Shown piece by piece: positions 1 to 8,081 of a DNA stretch of 42,828 bases; within the stretch, counting starts at the first letter, position 1, and the number at the start of each line of letters is the position of its first letter. The stretch is from the NCBI GenBank assembly GCA_902362865.1, contig CABIYE010000029.1, positions 1 to 42,828 of the forward strand, written 5' to 3'. The translations under genes and the position numbers were made by a program. Under the pieces are notes generated by a model that saw nothing but the letters and a program-made list of their open reading frames with translations, made no database searches and was not told the DNA's origin. The stretch is from Clostridiaceae bacterium (GTDB lineage Bacteria; Bacillota; Clostridia; Lachnospirales; Lachnospiraceae).

Positions 1-150
1 CTGAAGCGGAAACGCGTTCAGTTACATCCGGAAAGACTGATCAGCTCTTAGCGGAATGCGTGGTCAGATGAGCCGGAATTTGCAGTAGGGTATACTGAAT
101 ATAGTTTTATGGTTTTATGACGGCTAAATAAACAAAAAAGGAGGATGCAA
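1..150. other. Leader region before the first surface-protein gene
   Basis: No complete gene is visible here. Two forward frames are open from the left edge and close at positions 49-51 (TAG) and 69-71 (TGA). One of them may be the last codons of a gene lying to the left, but the peptides are too short to identify. A TATACT hexamer at 91-96 could be a -10 box, without a convincing -35. The Shine-Dalgarno AAAGGAGG at 137-144 is 6 nt before the ATG at 151. The ATG at 145 directly abuts this Shine-Dalgarno, so it cannot be the start. Confidence 0.4.
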
Positions 151-3100
151 ATGAAAAAACACAGAAAAAGAGTGCTTTCATTATTGATAGTACTCGCAAT
201 GTTACTGGGAATATTTCCTACACAAAAATTGGAGGTGTCTGCTTCCGGGAGCCAGGCTCCACGTGTGAGTATTCTGACATTTTCAGATTATCAAAGATGG
301 CTGTGGCCGGATGGAGTAGACGACTGGGCGACGCTTCAGCCGCAGCTTACAGGTCTTGTAAACGGAGCGTATGACGCAGGAGTCAGGCCGGATTACATGA
401 TTTTCGGAGGAGATTTTTCCTGTTTGGATTCAACTTCGACTTCTGAAGAAGGGATGAGACAGGTAAAAAGTATTGTAAGAAGCAAATGGAGCAATCTTAC
501 AGATGAAGAAATGATTTTGGTACAGGGGAATCATGACCCGGCGGCGACAGCAGGACTCTCATCTACGGGGGCAATTGAGTATGATGATTTTATTGTCTAT
601 GTTATCAATGAAGATGATTTTCCAAGCAAGCAAGGGGATAGCAGTGTGCGGACAATTGTAGAAGGAACGGCGGAGGCATTAGAAAGCTGGCTTTCTGCCA
701 AAATAGAAGCAGGCGAGACGCGTCCGATTTTTATTGCTACCCATACCGGACTTCATTATGATATTGATCGTAAGGATGGGAATAACCAATACGCATATTT
801 GCTTTTTGATGTGATTAATGAAGCGGCGAAGAAATTGGATATTATCTATCTGTTCGGACATAATCATACGAATGGCGATGAACTTGTAGGCGGTTCTATT
901 ACCGGTTTTACAAAAGGTGATAAACTAGGAGTATGTACGGAAACCAGTATTGCAAATAAATCAGGAACTTCTACGGTTCTCAATTTTGCATACATGAATT
1001 ATGGATATGTAGGGTATATCGGAGACATTAACAATAATCCTTCTGATATAGAACCTACGGATGAACTTACGGTCAGTGAGTGGCTGATTTATGACGACAG
1101 GATTGAAGTGGCAAGGTATCATGCAGATGGATTGCTTGATAAATATTCTGTATCCCTAAACAGAAATCATGCAGATGCTCTGAATTATGGAGAAACATAC
1201 AGGGTAACTTATCAGTCTAATGGTGGTACGGAGATTGATGGCTGCGAAACAGTGCAGTCCTGGGACACGGTTAGCCGTATAACCCCGGAAAAGGAAGGGG
1301 CACGGTTTAAATGTTGGAGTACAAATGCAGATGGAACAGGAAATCAGTATCAGCCGGGCGACAGCATTTATATAGAGCGGGACACCGTCCTTTATGCGCA
1401 ATATGAATCGAATGAAGAGACAGTTTCCTATCATCTTGTGGATACCCTGACTCCCGGAAAAGAGTATTTGTTAGTATGGAATAGTGAGTTTTACACAAAT
1501 AATGGTATAAAATATATGCTGACAGATGGAACTTCTAATGTTACAACGGTAGACAATACTTGGATAGCGGATGATGGAAATGAGATTTGCCTTCCTTTAA
1601 GTTCTGAGCTTTCAGCGTGCCGTTGGGATTGTACTTATAACACGGGCGCGAACCCGGGAGTCGGTTACATGCTTCAGAATATTTCCACAAAGAATTTTCT
1701 GAAAAACGAAAACTCTGCTCCGGCATTCGGGACAGACCCAACCAGTGCCTGGGAGTCATATTTCTGGACTTATAAGACAGGGGTGGCAGGTGAAAGCGAC
1801 AATGTTGTAAATCAGCTTGTGCCAAATAGTGATGATACCAGATTCCTTCGTTACAGCGTAGGAAGCAAGGTGTTAAAGTTCGGCAGAACGTCTACTTCTA
1901 CGGATCCGAGAAACAGTCATGTGTATATTTATGAAAAAGAAGATCCTGCAGAGCAGATTTGGGAGAAAGTTGATTCGCTGGGATCCAATGGAGAATATCT
2001 GATTGTTTCAGAGAATGGCGCAGGACAGGCAAAAGCCATGACAATAACCAAGAGAACCATTGGAGAGACAGCAGTTGAAGTGAAAGCAAACGAAGATGGA
2101 ACGCTCTATATTGATTATGCAGCTCCATATAATGACAATGCAGTAGTGCATTCTTATCAGGTTCGAGAGAATGAATTTTGGCTCAGTACCTGGAATTATG
2201 ATTATAAAGATTCTTCAGGCGGAGAGGTAATCTATCTGTATCCTTCAGATGGAGCAGTTAAGATTACAGGCAATCACTTTGACAGCAGATATTATACCAG
2301 ATTTGGTTATGCGAATGGGGTTCTTACCGGATATAAAGGAACCAGTGGAACGAATGACTTCAGTACGCTTGTGTATAACAATGGATTTACGATTGGTTCG
2401 GGTGATAATGTTTCCCTTTTTAAACGTGTGTCGAAATCTGCGGATGGAAGTGTTCATCAGCATATATTTGGGGAATATACTTCTGACAATAACGCCACCT
2501 GTATTACGGATGGAACACAGTCAGCAGTATGTGAATGCGGCGCAGTTGATACACAGCCGTTAAAGGGAAGTATGCTTAAGCATGAATATGTCTGGGATGC
2601 TGCCATTACACCGGATACAACGTATCATACAGTAAAATGTAATCTTTGTGGGACGCAGAAGAAGGAATTGCATTATGGTGAGGATGCCGGAGAGACAGGA
2701 GCAAAATGTACGGTATGCGGAGTAGAGTATATTAAGTATGTAGATAAGACGGCTCTGCAGAATGTTGTTGACAAAGCTGTTTCGGAAGAAGACAGTGTGA
2801 AATATACAGAAGAAAGCTGGGCAGTATATCAGGCGGCGCTGGATGAAGCGAAAAAGATTTTGGATTCAGGTAATACTACACAGGAAGCGGTAGATAATGC
2901 AGTAAAAGCGCTGAAGGAAGCATTTTCTAATCTGGAGACAAAACCCAGAGAAATTCCAGAAGTTTTGGCAGACTTTAACTTCGATGCAGCTCCGGCAGAA
3001 GGCGAAGCATTTGACGGCGGCAACGCGGAGGCATCCGGTACTTATACACTGGTTGACCATGGTACAGGAAAGGCATTGAAGCTGGATGGAATCAGCCAGT

Positions 3101-4842
3101 TCCTGAATGTAACAGCAAAAGACGGTACAAGCCTGTTGACAGGTGTGGAAGAAATGACCGTATCCTTCCAGATCAATCCTGGACGGAGTGCGACAAACTG
3201 GGGATTCTTTGCAGCTCCGAATGCAAGCAAGCAGGAGTGGCAGAGTGAAAAGTACCTGGGAATCTTTGATGCCAATGGTACGATAAAGGCAGAGCGTTAT
3301 AATAGCAATAAGCAGACAAGACCTGTTTCACCGGAATATGCGGCAGGTGAGAATAAGTGGTCTTATATCACCGTTGTTTATGCAGAGAATGAGACGATTC
3401 TCTATGTAAATGGTGTAGAAGCAGGACGGGAAGAAAGTATTGTATCGATTCCTGAATTACTGGGAGACAACAGTATCCTCTACATTGGCAAATCCACTTG
3501 GGTGAGTGGAGAGTATATGACCGGCCTGATTGACAATTATAAGATTGTAAGCCGTGTTATGACGGCGGAAGAAATTGCAGCAGAGGCGCTGAAATATGTA
3601 GAAAAAGATGCATTGAAGGCAGCCATTGATGCAACAGAATCCGTAGGAAATCAGGATGAGTATACAGAAGCTACCTGGAAAGTATATGCAGAAGCGTTGA
3701 AGACGGCGAATGATATTTATGCAAGCAATGCGGCAACACAGGCAGAAGTAGATGCAGCAGCGGCAGCTCTTACCAAAGCACAGAATGAGCTGAAGGCGGC
3801 GGAACCGGAACCGGTTGTAACGGTAGTATCCATTACGGTAACAGCACCGACGAAGACGGAGTACACAGTAGGTGACGAGCTTGACCTTGACGGAATGAAA
3901 GTGACTGCAAAATACAGCGATGGTACAACAAAAGATATTGCAGTAACGGACTGCGAAGTAAGCGGTTATGATACGACTAAGACTGGTGAGCAGACAGTAA
4001 CGGTAACATATGAAGGAAAGACAGACACCTTTAAGGTAACTGTTAAAGAAGCGGAAAAACCGAATGAAACAGACAAGACAGCTTTGGAAGCAGCGGTTAA
4101 GGCAGCAGTAGCGGATACAGAGAAAGTTAAGTATACGGAAGAAAGCTGGGCAGCTTACGAAGAAGCTTTGAATCAGGCAAAAGAGGTATTGGCAGACACG
4201 GATGCAACGCAGAAAGAAATTGATGATGCGGCTGCAGCGCTTGACAAAGCGGCAAAGGCTCTGCAAAGCAAGGGACTTCCATACGAAGACGTAACAGAAA
4301 CTGATTGGTTCTACGATGGAGCATACCACAACTACTTTGCAGAAACCATGACGGGTACAGATCCTACGCATTTCTCACCATATGAAATCCTGCCGCGTGC
4401 ACAGTTTGCAACCATCCTTCACAGAATGGAAGGAAAGCCGGCTGCAGCGTATACGAATAGATTCCCGGATGTACCGGATGGACAGTTCTATTCAACGGCA
4501 GTTCTCTGGGCGGCTGATGCGAAGGTTGTTACCGGATATACAGATTCCGGATACTTTGGAACGAACGATCCGATTACCCGTGAGCAGATGGTAGTTATGA
4601 TGTATCGTTATGCGGATTATAAGAAATACGATATTTCAAAGACAGCAGACCTCAGCAGCTTTTCTGATGCAGAACAGGTAAGCGAATTCGCAGAAACTGC
4701 TATGAAGTGGGCGGTAGAAAATGGAATCATTGAAGGAAAAGAAAATGAAGATGGCTCTTATCGTCTTGACCCACAGGGCAGCACAAGCCGTGCGGAATGC
4801 GCAATTATTATCCAAAGATTTATGGAGAAGTTTTATAATTAG
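151..4842 (+). CDS. SLH-anchored secreted multidomain metallophosphoesterase
   Basis: This encodes a surface protein of 1563 residues. A signal peptide (about 1-32) precedes a calcineurin-like phosphoesterase domain (about 38-335) with GGD at 86-88, GNHD at 126-129, a histidine at 198 and GHNH at 236-239. The usual first motif DxH reads D46-Y-Q, so one metal ligand is changed. Next come an InlB/Flg_new-type repeat (about 346-418), two similar modules of unknown family (about 423-598 and 603-765), and a Cys-pair region (about 768-860, CxCG/CNLCG/CTVCG). After these follow FIVAR-like helical repeats (about 863-930, 1150-1216, 1307-1371), a LamG-like domain (about 933-1140), a bacterial Ig-like domain (about 1223-1301) and three SLH repeats (1375-1563). 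The family hydrolyses phosphomonoesters or phosphodiesters; the substrate is not predictable here. SLH repeats bind secondary wall polymer, so the enzyme is probably displayed on the wall. The LamG and FIVAR parts suggest glycan contact. Start chosen by Shine-Dalgarno spacing. Confidence 0.88.
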   Translation: MKKHRKRVLSLLIVLAMLLGIFPTQKLEVSASGSQAPRVSILTFSDYQRWLWPDGVDDWATLQPQLTGLVNGAYDAGVRPDYMIFGGDFSCLDSTSTSEEGMRQVKSIVRSKWSNLTDEEMILVQGNHDPAATAGLSSTGAIEYDDFIVYVINEDDFPSKQGDSSVRTIVEGTAEALESWLSAKIEAGETRPIFIATHTGLHYDIDRKDGNNQYAYLLFDVINEAAKKLDIIYLFGHNHTNGDELVGGSITGFTKGDKLGVCTETSIANKSGTSTVLNFAYMNYGYVGYIGDINNNPSDIEPTDELTVSEWLIYDDRIEVARYHADGLLDKYSVSLNRNHADALNYGETYRVTYQSNGGTEIDGCETVQSWDTVSRITPEKEGARFKCWSTNADGTGNQYQPGDSIYIERDTVLYAQYESNEETVSYHLVDTLTPGKEYLLVWNSEFYTNNGIKYMLTDGTSNVTTVDNTWIADDGNEICLPLSSELSACRWDCTYNTGANPGVGYMLQNISTKNFLKNENSAPAFGTDPTSAWESYFWTYKTGVAGESDNVVNQLVPNSDDTRFLRYSVGSKVLKFGRTSTSTDPRNSHVYIYEKEDPAEQIWEKVDSLGSNGEYLIVSENGAGQAKAMTITKRTIGETAVEVKANEDGTLYIDYAAPYNDNAVVHSYQVRENEFWLSTWNYDYKDSSGGEVIYLYPSDGAVKITGNHFDSRYYTRFGYANGVLTGYKGTSGTNDFSTLVYNNGFTIGSGDNVSLFKRVSKSADGSVHQHIFGEYTSDNNATCITDGTQSAVCECGAVDTQPLKGSMLKHEYVWDAAITPDTTYHTVKCNLCGTQKKELHYGEDAGETGAKCTVCGVEYIKYVDKTALQNVVDKAVSEEDSVKYTEESWAVYQAALDEAKKILDSGNTTQEAVDNAVKALKEAFSNLETKPREIPEVLADFNFDAAPAEGEAFDGGNAEASGTYTLVDHGTGKALKLDGISQFLNVTAKDGTSLLTGVEEMTVSFQINPGRSATNWGFFAAPNASKQEWQSEKYLGIFDANGTIKAERYNSNKQTRPVSPEYAAGENKWSYITVVYAENETILYVNGVEAGREESIVSIPELLGDNSILYIGKSTWVSGEYMTGLIDNYKIVSRVMTAEEIAAEALKYVEKDALKAAIDATESVGNQDEYTEATWKVYAEALKTANDIYASNAATQAEVDAAAAALTKAQNELKAAEPEPVVTVVSITVTAPTKTEYTVGDELDLDGMKVTAKYSDGTTKDIAVTDCEVSGYDTTKTGEQTVTVTYEGKTDTFKVTVKEAEKPNETDKTALEAAVKAAVADTEKVKYTEESWAAYEEALNQAKEVLADTDATQKEIDDAAAALDKAAKALQSKGLPYEDVTETDWFYDGAYHNYFAETMTGTDPTHFSPYEILPRAQFATILHRMEGKPAAAYTNRFPDVPDGQFYSTAVLWAADAKVVTGYTDSGYFGTNDPITREQMVVMMYRYADYKKYDISKTADLSSFSDAEQVSEFAETAMKWAVENGIIEGKENEDGSYRLDPQGSTSRAECAIIIQRFMEKFYN

Positions 4843-4873
4843 AAAATAGAGGAAGGCCTGCCAATACTTGTAT

Positions 4874-4902
4874 TTGACATAAAAAATAGGATGTGTTAAG
4901 AT
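4874..4902 (+). promoter_or_regulatory. Candidate sigma-A promoter upstream of the SleB-type gene
   Basis: TTGACA at 4874-4879, a 17-nt spacer and TAAGAT at 4897-4902 form a near-consensus vegetative promoter. It lies about 120 nt before the start at 5019. A second, closer -10 (TATACT, 4961-4966) sits downstream of the WalR-like box, so transcription may begin at either site. Confidence 0.5.
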
Positions 4903-4916
4903 ACCCTCCGTTGTGA

Positions 4917-4942
4917 TGTAATGGAATTGTAATAATTGTAAT
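4917..4942 (+). promoter_or_regulatory. WalR-like direct-repeat box before a peptidoglycan hydrolase
   Basis: TGTAAT at 4917-4922 and TGTAAT at 4928-4933 are separated by five bases (GGAAT). This fits the WalR (YycF) consensus TGTWAH-N5-TGTWAH exactly. A third TGTAAT follows at 4937-4942 after three bases. The box ends 27 nt before a TATACT -10 at 4961-4966, where a weak TTGTAA (4936-4941) could serve as -35. WalR is known to control peptidoglycan hydrolases in Firmicutes, and the gene downstream is one. Binding is inferred. Confidence 0.55.
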
Positions 4943-5018
4943 AAAGTTGAAAAAAATGAGTATACTTTATTAAAACAATTTTTGCATTATATCTGAAATA
5001 TTTACAGGAGGGTATCAA

Positions 5019-5651
5019 ATGTTGAATTATAAAATAAAAAAGAAAGCAGTTATGGCTGTATTGGGAGCGACGCTTTTGGCAGCGGGATTTACCAGCCGGG
5101 CAGCGGCTCTGCAGCCGGAAGATACGGCAGATATGAAAGCTTCAGAAGTACAGGAACATGGCCGAGTAAATGAAGCTTTATCCAATGCGGTTACGCTTAC
5201 GACGGTGGGAAAAGCGAAAGAAGTTCTGCAAACAAAAGCGGAAGAAGCAATCAAAGCAGAGGAAGCACGAAAGGCAGAAGAGGAAGCACGTCGTGCAGAA
5301 GAAGCGGCAGCGGCCGCCGGACAGAGGGAACGGGAGCTTTTGGCATCTATCATTTTCTGTGAAGCAGGCAATCAGTCCTATGAAGGGCAGGTTGCAGTAG
5401 GAGCTGTAGTCATGAACCGGGTGAACAGCGCTTCTTATCCAAACAGTATAGAGGAGGTCATCTATCAGTCAGGACAATTTACTCCTGCAATGACAGGATG
5501 GCTGGACAATGTACGTGTATCAGCAGGCTATACACAGGCAGCAATGCAGGCGGCAGAAGATGCCCTTGCGGGAGTGAATCCCGTCGGGAACTGTCTGTAT
5601 TTCGATCAGGGTGGTTATGGAATGCAGATAGGTGCCCATTTCTTTCATTAG
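5019..5651 (+). CDS. Secreted SleB/CwlJ-type cell wall hydrolase
   Basis: This is a 210-residue exported protein. It has a signal peptide (about 1-30), a linker, an Ala/Glu/Lys-rich coiled coil (about 65-105) and a Hydrolase_2 (SleB) domain from about 106 to the C terminus. Visible family hallmarks are the conserved glutamate in FCEAGNQS (E115), the EGQVAVGAVVMNRV core, the FTPAM segment, and the C-terminal IGAHFF. SleB-family enzymes are lytic transglycosylases acting on peptidoglycan. In Bacillus they open the spore cortex, but short secreted relatives occur in vegetative clostridial cells. No SLH or LysM domain is present, so wall retention, if any, would depend on the coiled coil. The Shine-Dalgarno is AGGAGGG just before the ATG. 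The gene lies alone behind a WalR-like box. Whether it acts in sporulation or growth is not decidable here; the upstream box favours growth-linked control. Confidence 0.87.
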   Translation: MLNYKIKKKAVMAVLGATLLAAGFTSRAAALQPEDTADMKASEVQEHGRVNEALSNAVTLTTVGKAKEVLQTKAEEAIKAEEARKAEEEARRAEEAAAAAGQRERELLASIIFCEAGNQSYEGQVAVGAVVMNRVNSASYPNSIEEVIYQSGQFTPAMTGWLDNVRVSAGYTQAAMQAAEDALAGVNPVGNCLYFDQGGYGMQIGAHFFH

Positions 5652-5690
5652 TAATATCTATAATTCGAACTATATATTGATAAAAACAAT

Positions 5691-5719
5691 TTGAAAGTCC
5701 TTTTTTCCAAAGGTATAAT
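5691..5719 (+). promoter_or_regulatory. Sigma-A promoter of the SLH-rhodanese gene
   Basis: TTGAAA at 5691-5696, a 17-nt spacer and a perfect TATAAT at 5714-5719 form a strong vegetative promoter. The expected transcription start is near 5726. It excludes the in-frame TTG at 5691 as a translation start, because that codon is part of the -35 box. Confidence 0.75.
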
Positions 5720-5753
5720 GAAGAAAAATATTGAGGAAAGAGAGGGCTTTTCA

Positions 5754-7298
5754 ATGAGAAAAAGAGGATTATCGCTTCTTCTGGCAGGTGTTGTGGTGCT
5801 TGGCAGTGCAAATTTGGAATTTGTAAGTGAAGCAGAGCAGAAAGCGCTTCCGTATACGGATGTTGCAGAAAATAGCTGGTATTACAGCTATGTGAAAAAT
5901 GTGTATGACAAGGGGCTGATGACTGGTCTGAATAAGGAGACTTTTGCACCAGGGGATAGTCTTGTGCGTGCGCAGTTTGCAGTAATTTTGTATCGGCTTG
6001 AAGGAGAACCGGAAGTGAAAGAGAACAAGGTAAGTTTCCCGGATTTGGATCAGGATTGGTACAAGGAAGCTGTAACCTGGGCTGCAGGTGAAGGAATTAT
6101 TACAGGATACTCAGATTCTGGAAAATTCGGACCGAATGATGAGATTACGCGTGAACAGATGGCTACGTTAATGTACCGTTATGCGGACTACAAGGGATAT
6201 GATATTGCTGATAGTGTGGATTTCAGTGCTTATCCTGATGCAGAAAGCGTGACAGGATTTGCTGAAGAGGCGGTTTCCTGGTGTGTTGCAGATAAGATTA
6301 TTACCGGAGATAATGGAAAGATTAATCCACAGGGAAGTGCGAACCGGGCTGAATGCGCAACGATTATTGATCGGTTTGACCAGGTGACATCCAGACAGTC
6401 TTATGTATCTCCGGAATATGTAAAGAGCTTTGTGGATGGAACGAATCCGAAGGCTGATGATTATGTGATTATGGAATGTTCTTGGGGCGTAACATCCAAA
6501 TCTTTCCAGGCAGGCCATATCCCGGGTGCGATCCACATTAATTCAGATGATATCGAAGAAGATGTTAACTGGAATATCCGTACACCAGAAGAGATAGAAC
6601 AGTTCCTTCTGAAAAACGGAATTACGAAAGATACTACAGTTATCTGTTATGGAAGTTCTGCAGGTGCGCGTCTTGCATTTGTATGCCTGTGGGCAGGTGT
6701 AGAAAATGTTAAGTTGCTTGACGGAGATATGAATGCATGGAAAGAGGCTGGATATCCGATTGAAGAAGGGGAAGGAAAAGTCAGAGAGGCAGTTGAAGAA
6801 TTTGGCACAACCGTTCCACAGCATCCGGATTGGGTAATTGATGAAGATTATATTTTACACAATGCGTTGAATGATAACTTTAAGTTAGTCAGCATCAGGA
6901 GTTACGAAGAATATACCGGACAGGTCAGCGGCTATGGATATATCCATAAGGCTGGTGAGCCAAAAGGCGCTGTCTGGGGAGAAAATACAGATTCCTATTA
7001 TAATGAAGATGGAACTGTAATTAGTCTGGACAAGGCAAATGAGCTGTGGGCGAAATATGGTTATTCATCTGAAAATGAACTGGCATTCTACTGTGGTACT
7101 GGCTGGAGAGCATGTGTTCCATGGTTTATCTGCTATGAGAATGGCGTAGATGATATGAAATTATATGACGGCGGTTGGTTTGTATGGCAGAAAGATGATG
7201 AACGTCCAGTTCAGGTTGGCGATCCGCTTAACGGAGACGTAGAATACAAACTGGTTGGCGACTTGCCGAACGACGCTCCTGCAAAATTATCGAAGTAA
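5754..7298 (+). CDS. SLH-anchored tandem rhodanese (sulfurtransferase-like) surface protein
   Basis: This is a 514-residue protein with a signal peptide (about 1-28), three SLH repeats (about 33-209) and two rhodanese modules (about 216-339 and 356-492). The C-terminal module carries the six-residue loop CGTGWR with the predicted catalytic C447. The N-terminal module has C298 in CYGSSAGAR, where classic two-domain thiosulfate sulfurtransferases lack a catalytic cysteine, so it may be active or merely structural. Rhodaneses transfer sulfane sulfur from donors such as thiosulfate to thiophilic acceptors. Display on the cell wall by SLH repeats suggests handling of extracellular sulfur species; the physiological donor is unknown. 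The start at 5754 has a purine-rich Shine-Dalgarno (AGAGAGGG) and gives a proper signal peptide. The SLH region closely resembles that of the phosphoesterase at the window's start (shared MYRYADYK-type core), suggesting the two are co-anchored. It stands as a single-gene unit. Confidence 0.88.
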   Translation: MRKRGLSLLLAGVVVLGSANLEFVSEAEQKALPYTDVAENSWYYSYVKNVYDKGLMTGLNKETFAPGDSLVRAQFAVILYRLEGEPEVKENKVSFPDLDQDWYKEAVTWAAGEGIITGYSDSGKFGPNDEITREQMATLMYRYADYKGYDIADSVDFSAYPDAESVTGFAEEAVSWCVADKIITGDNGKINPQGSANRAECATIIDRFDQVTSRQSYVSPEYVKSFVDGTNPKADDYVIMECSWGVTSKSFQAGHIPGAIHINSDDIEEDVNWNIRTPEEIEQFLLKNGITKDTTVICYGSSAGARLAFVCLWAGVENVKLLDGDMNAWKEAGYPIEEGEGKVREAVEEFGTTVPQHPDWVIDEDYILHNALNDNFKLVSIRSYEEYTGQVSGYGYIHKAGEPKGAVWGENTDSYYNEDGTVISLDKANELWAKYGYSSENELAFYCGTGWRACVPWFICYENGVDDMKLYDGGWFVWQKDDERPVQVGDPLNGDVEYKLVGDLPNDAPAKLSK

Positions 7299-7319
7299 AT
7301 CTTACCATTAAGATTTTAT
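7297..7319 (+). terminator. Weak A/T-rich hairpin after the rhodanese gene
   Basis: AAATCTTA (7297-7304) and TAAGATTT (7309-7316) form an 8-bp stem with a CCAT loop, overlapping the stop codon. The stem has little GC and the U-tract is short, so termination may be inefficient. Confidence 0.35.
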
Positions 7320-7321
7320 GA

Positions 7322-7337
7322 ATTCTTTTAAAAGAAT
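7322..7337. repeat. Perfect 16-bp palindrome upstream of the Bce-type regulator
   Basis: ATTCTTTTAAAAGAAT is a perfect inverted repeat in the gap between the rhodanese gene and the response regulator gene. It could be an operator for the regulator or another factor. AT-rich palindromes also arise by chance in such DNA, so the assignment is weak. Confidence 0.35.
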
Positions 7338-7363
7338 AATTGAAAATGTAGAAAATGAAAAAT

Positions 7364-7419
7364 AAATCCTGTACACTGTTGTCTGAATGGAGGTAGGAAG
7401 ACAGCAATGTACAGGATTT
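7364..7419 (+). promoter_or_regulatory. Long imperfect hairpin spanning the response regulator start codon
   Basis: The arms 7364-7384 and 7399-7419 pair over 21 positions with one mismatch (C7376 with A7407) and one G-U wobble (T7379 with G7404). The 14-nt loop (7385-7398) contains the Shine-Dalgarno GGAGGT (7389-7394). The ATG (7407-7409) lies inside the right arm, and its A is the single mismatch. In RNA this would expose the Shine-Dalgarno but bury the start codon. In DNA it could be a dyad operator. The arms are far longer than expected by chance. Confidence 0.6.
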
Positions 7420-8081
7420 TTATTGTTGAAGATGATAAGACGATTGCACAGACATTGATGAGTCATTTGAAAAAATGGGATTACGAAGTGCAGTGCGCAG
7501 AAGATTTTAAGAATATCCGGGGAGAATTTGAAGATTTTGGAGCAGATCTTATCCTGTTGGATATCGGACTCCCCTTTTTTGATGGGTTTTACTGGTGTAC
7601 GGAAATCAGGAAGGTGTCGACGGTACCGATTCTTTTTATTTCGTCTGCCGATGATAAGATGAACATTGTTATGGCGATGAGTATAGGCGGGGATGAATTT
7701 ATTGAGAAACCTTTTGATTTAAATGTGCTGACTGCCAAGGTGCAGGCAATTTTGAGAAGAACCTATTCCTTCGCAGGTATGTCAAATATAATAGAATACA
7801 AAGGAATTAGTTTGGATCTGGGCGATGCAGCATTTACCTGTCAGGGTAAGAAGACAGAGCTTACAAAAAATGAATTTAAAATCTTGCAGATGCTTTTGGA
7901 GAATAAGGGGAAAATTGTCTCCCGGGACGATATTATGGAAAGACTCTGGGAGAGTGATGAATTTATCGATGACAATACCCTTACAGTGAATGTGGCAAGG
8001 CTTCGTAAAAAGCTTTCTCTGGCAGGACATGCAGATATGATTGTTACAAAAAAAGGAATTGGGTATATGGTGAAAGCATGA
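7407..8081 (+). CDS. OmpR-family response regulator of a Bce-type module
   Basis: This is a 224-residue regulator with an N-terminal receiver domain and a C-terminal winged-helix DNA-binding domain (about 128-223). The acidic pocket E8/D9/D10, the phosphoacceptor D52 in LLLDIGLP and K101 in the EKPF motif are all present. The C-terminal half ends with the usual GIGYMV hairpin. It is followed, with a 4-nt ATGA overlap, by a short sensor kinase and then an ABC pair. That order is characteristic of BceRS-BceAB and related modules, in which the regulator activates the transporter genes after the transporter senses antimicrobial peptides. Translation may be controlled by the hairpin around its start codon. 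The exact inducer (bacitracin, lantibiotic or other) cannot be told from sequence. A BceR-like identity is a family-level assignment. Confidence 0.9.
   Translation: MYRIFIVEDDKTIAQTLMSHLKKWDYEVQCAEDFKNIRGEFEDFGADLILLDIGLPFFDGFYWCTEIRKVSTVPILFISSADDKMNIVMAMSIGGDEFIEKPFDLNVLTAKVQAILRRTYSFAGMSNIIEYKGISLDLGDAAFTCQGKKTELTKNEFKILQMLLENKGKIVSRDDIMERLWESDEFIDDNTLTVNVARLRKKLSLAGHADMIVTKKGIGYMVKA

Noticed and set aside
3457..4371. A 304-codon open frame on the minus strand
   Set aside because: It lies opposite the FIVAR/Ig/SLH part of the phosphoesterase, is rich in Cys, Phe, Ile and Arg, and has no ribosome binding site or recognisable domain. It is an antisense shadow.
5691..5753. Upstream extension of the rhodanese protein to TTG 5691
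   Set aside because: The codon is the -35 box of a strong promoter, and the extension would spoil the signal peptide.
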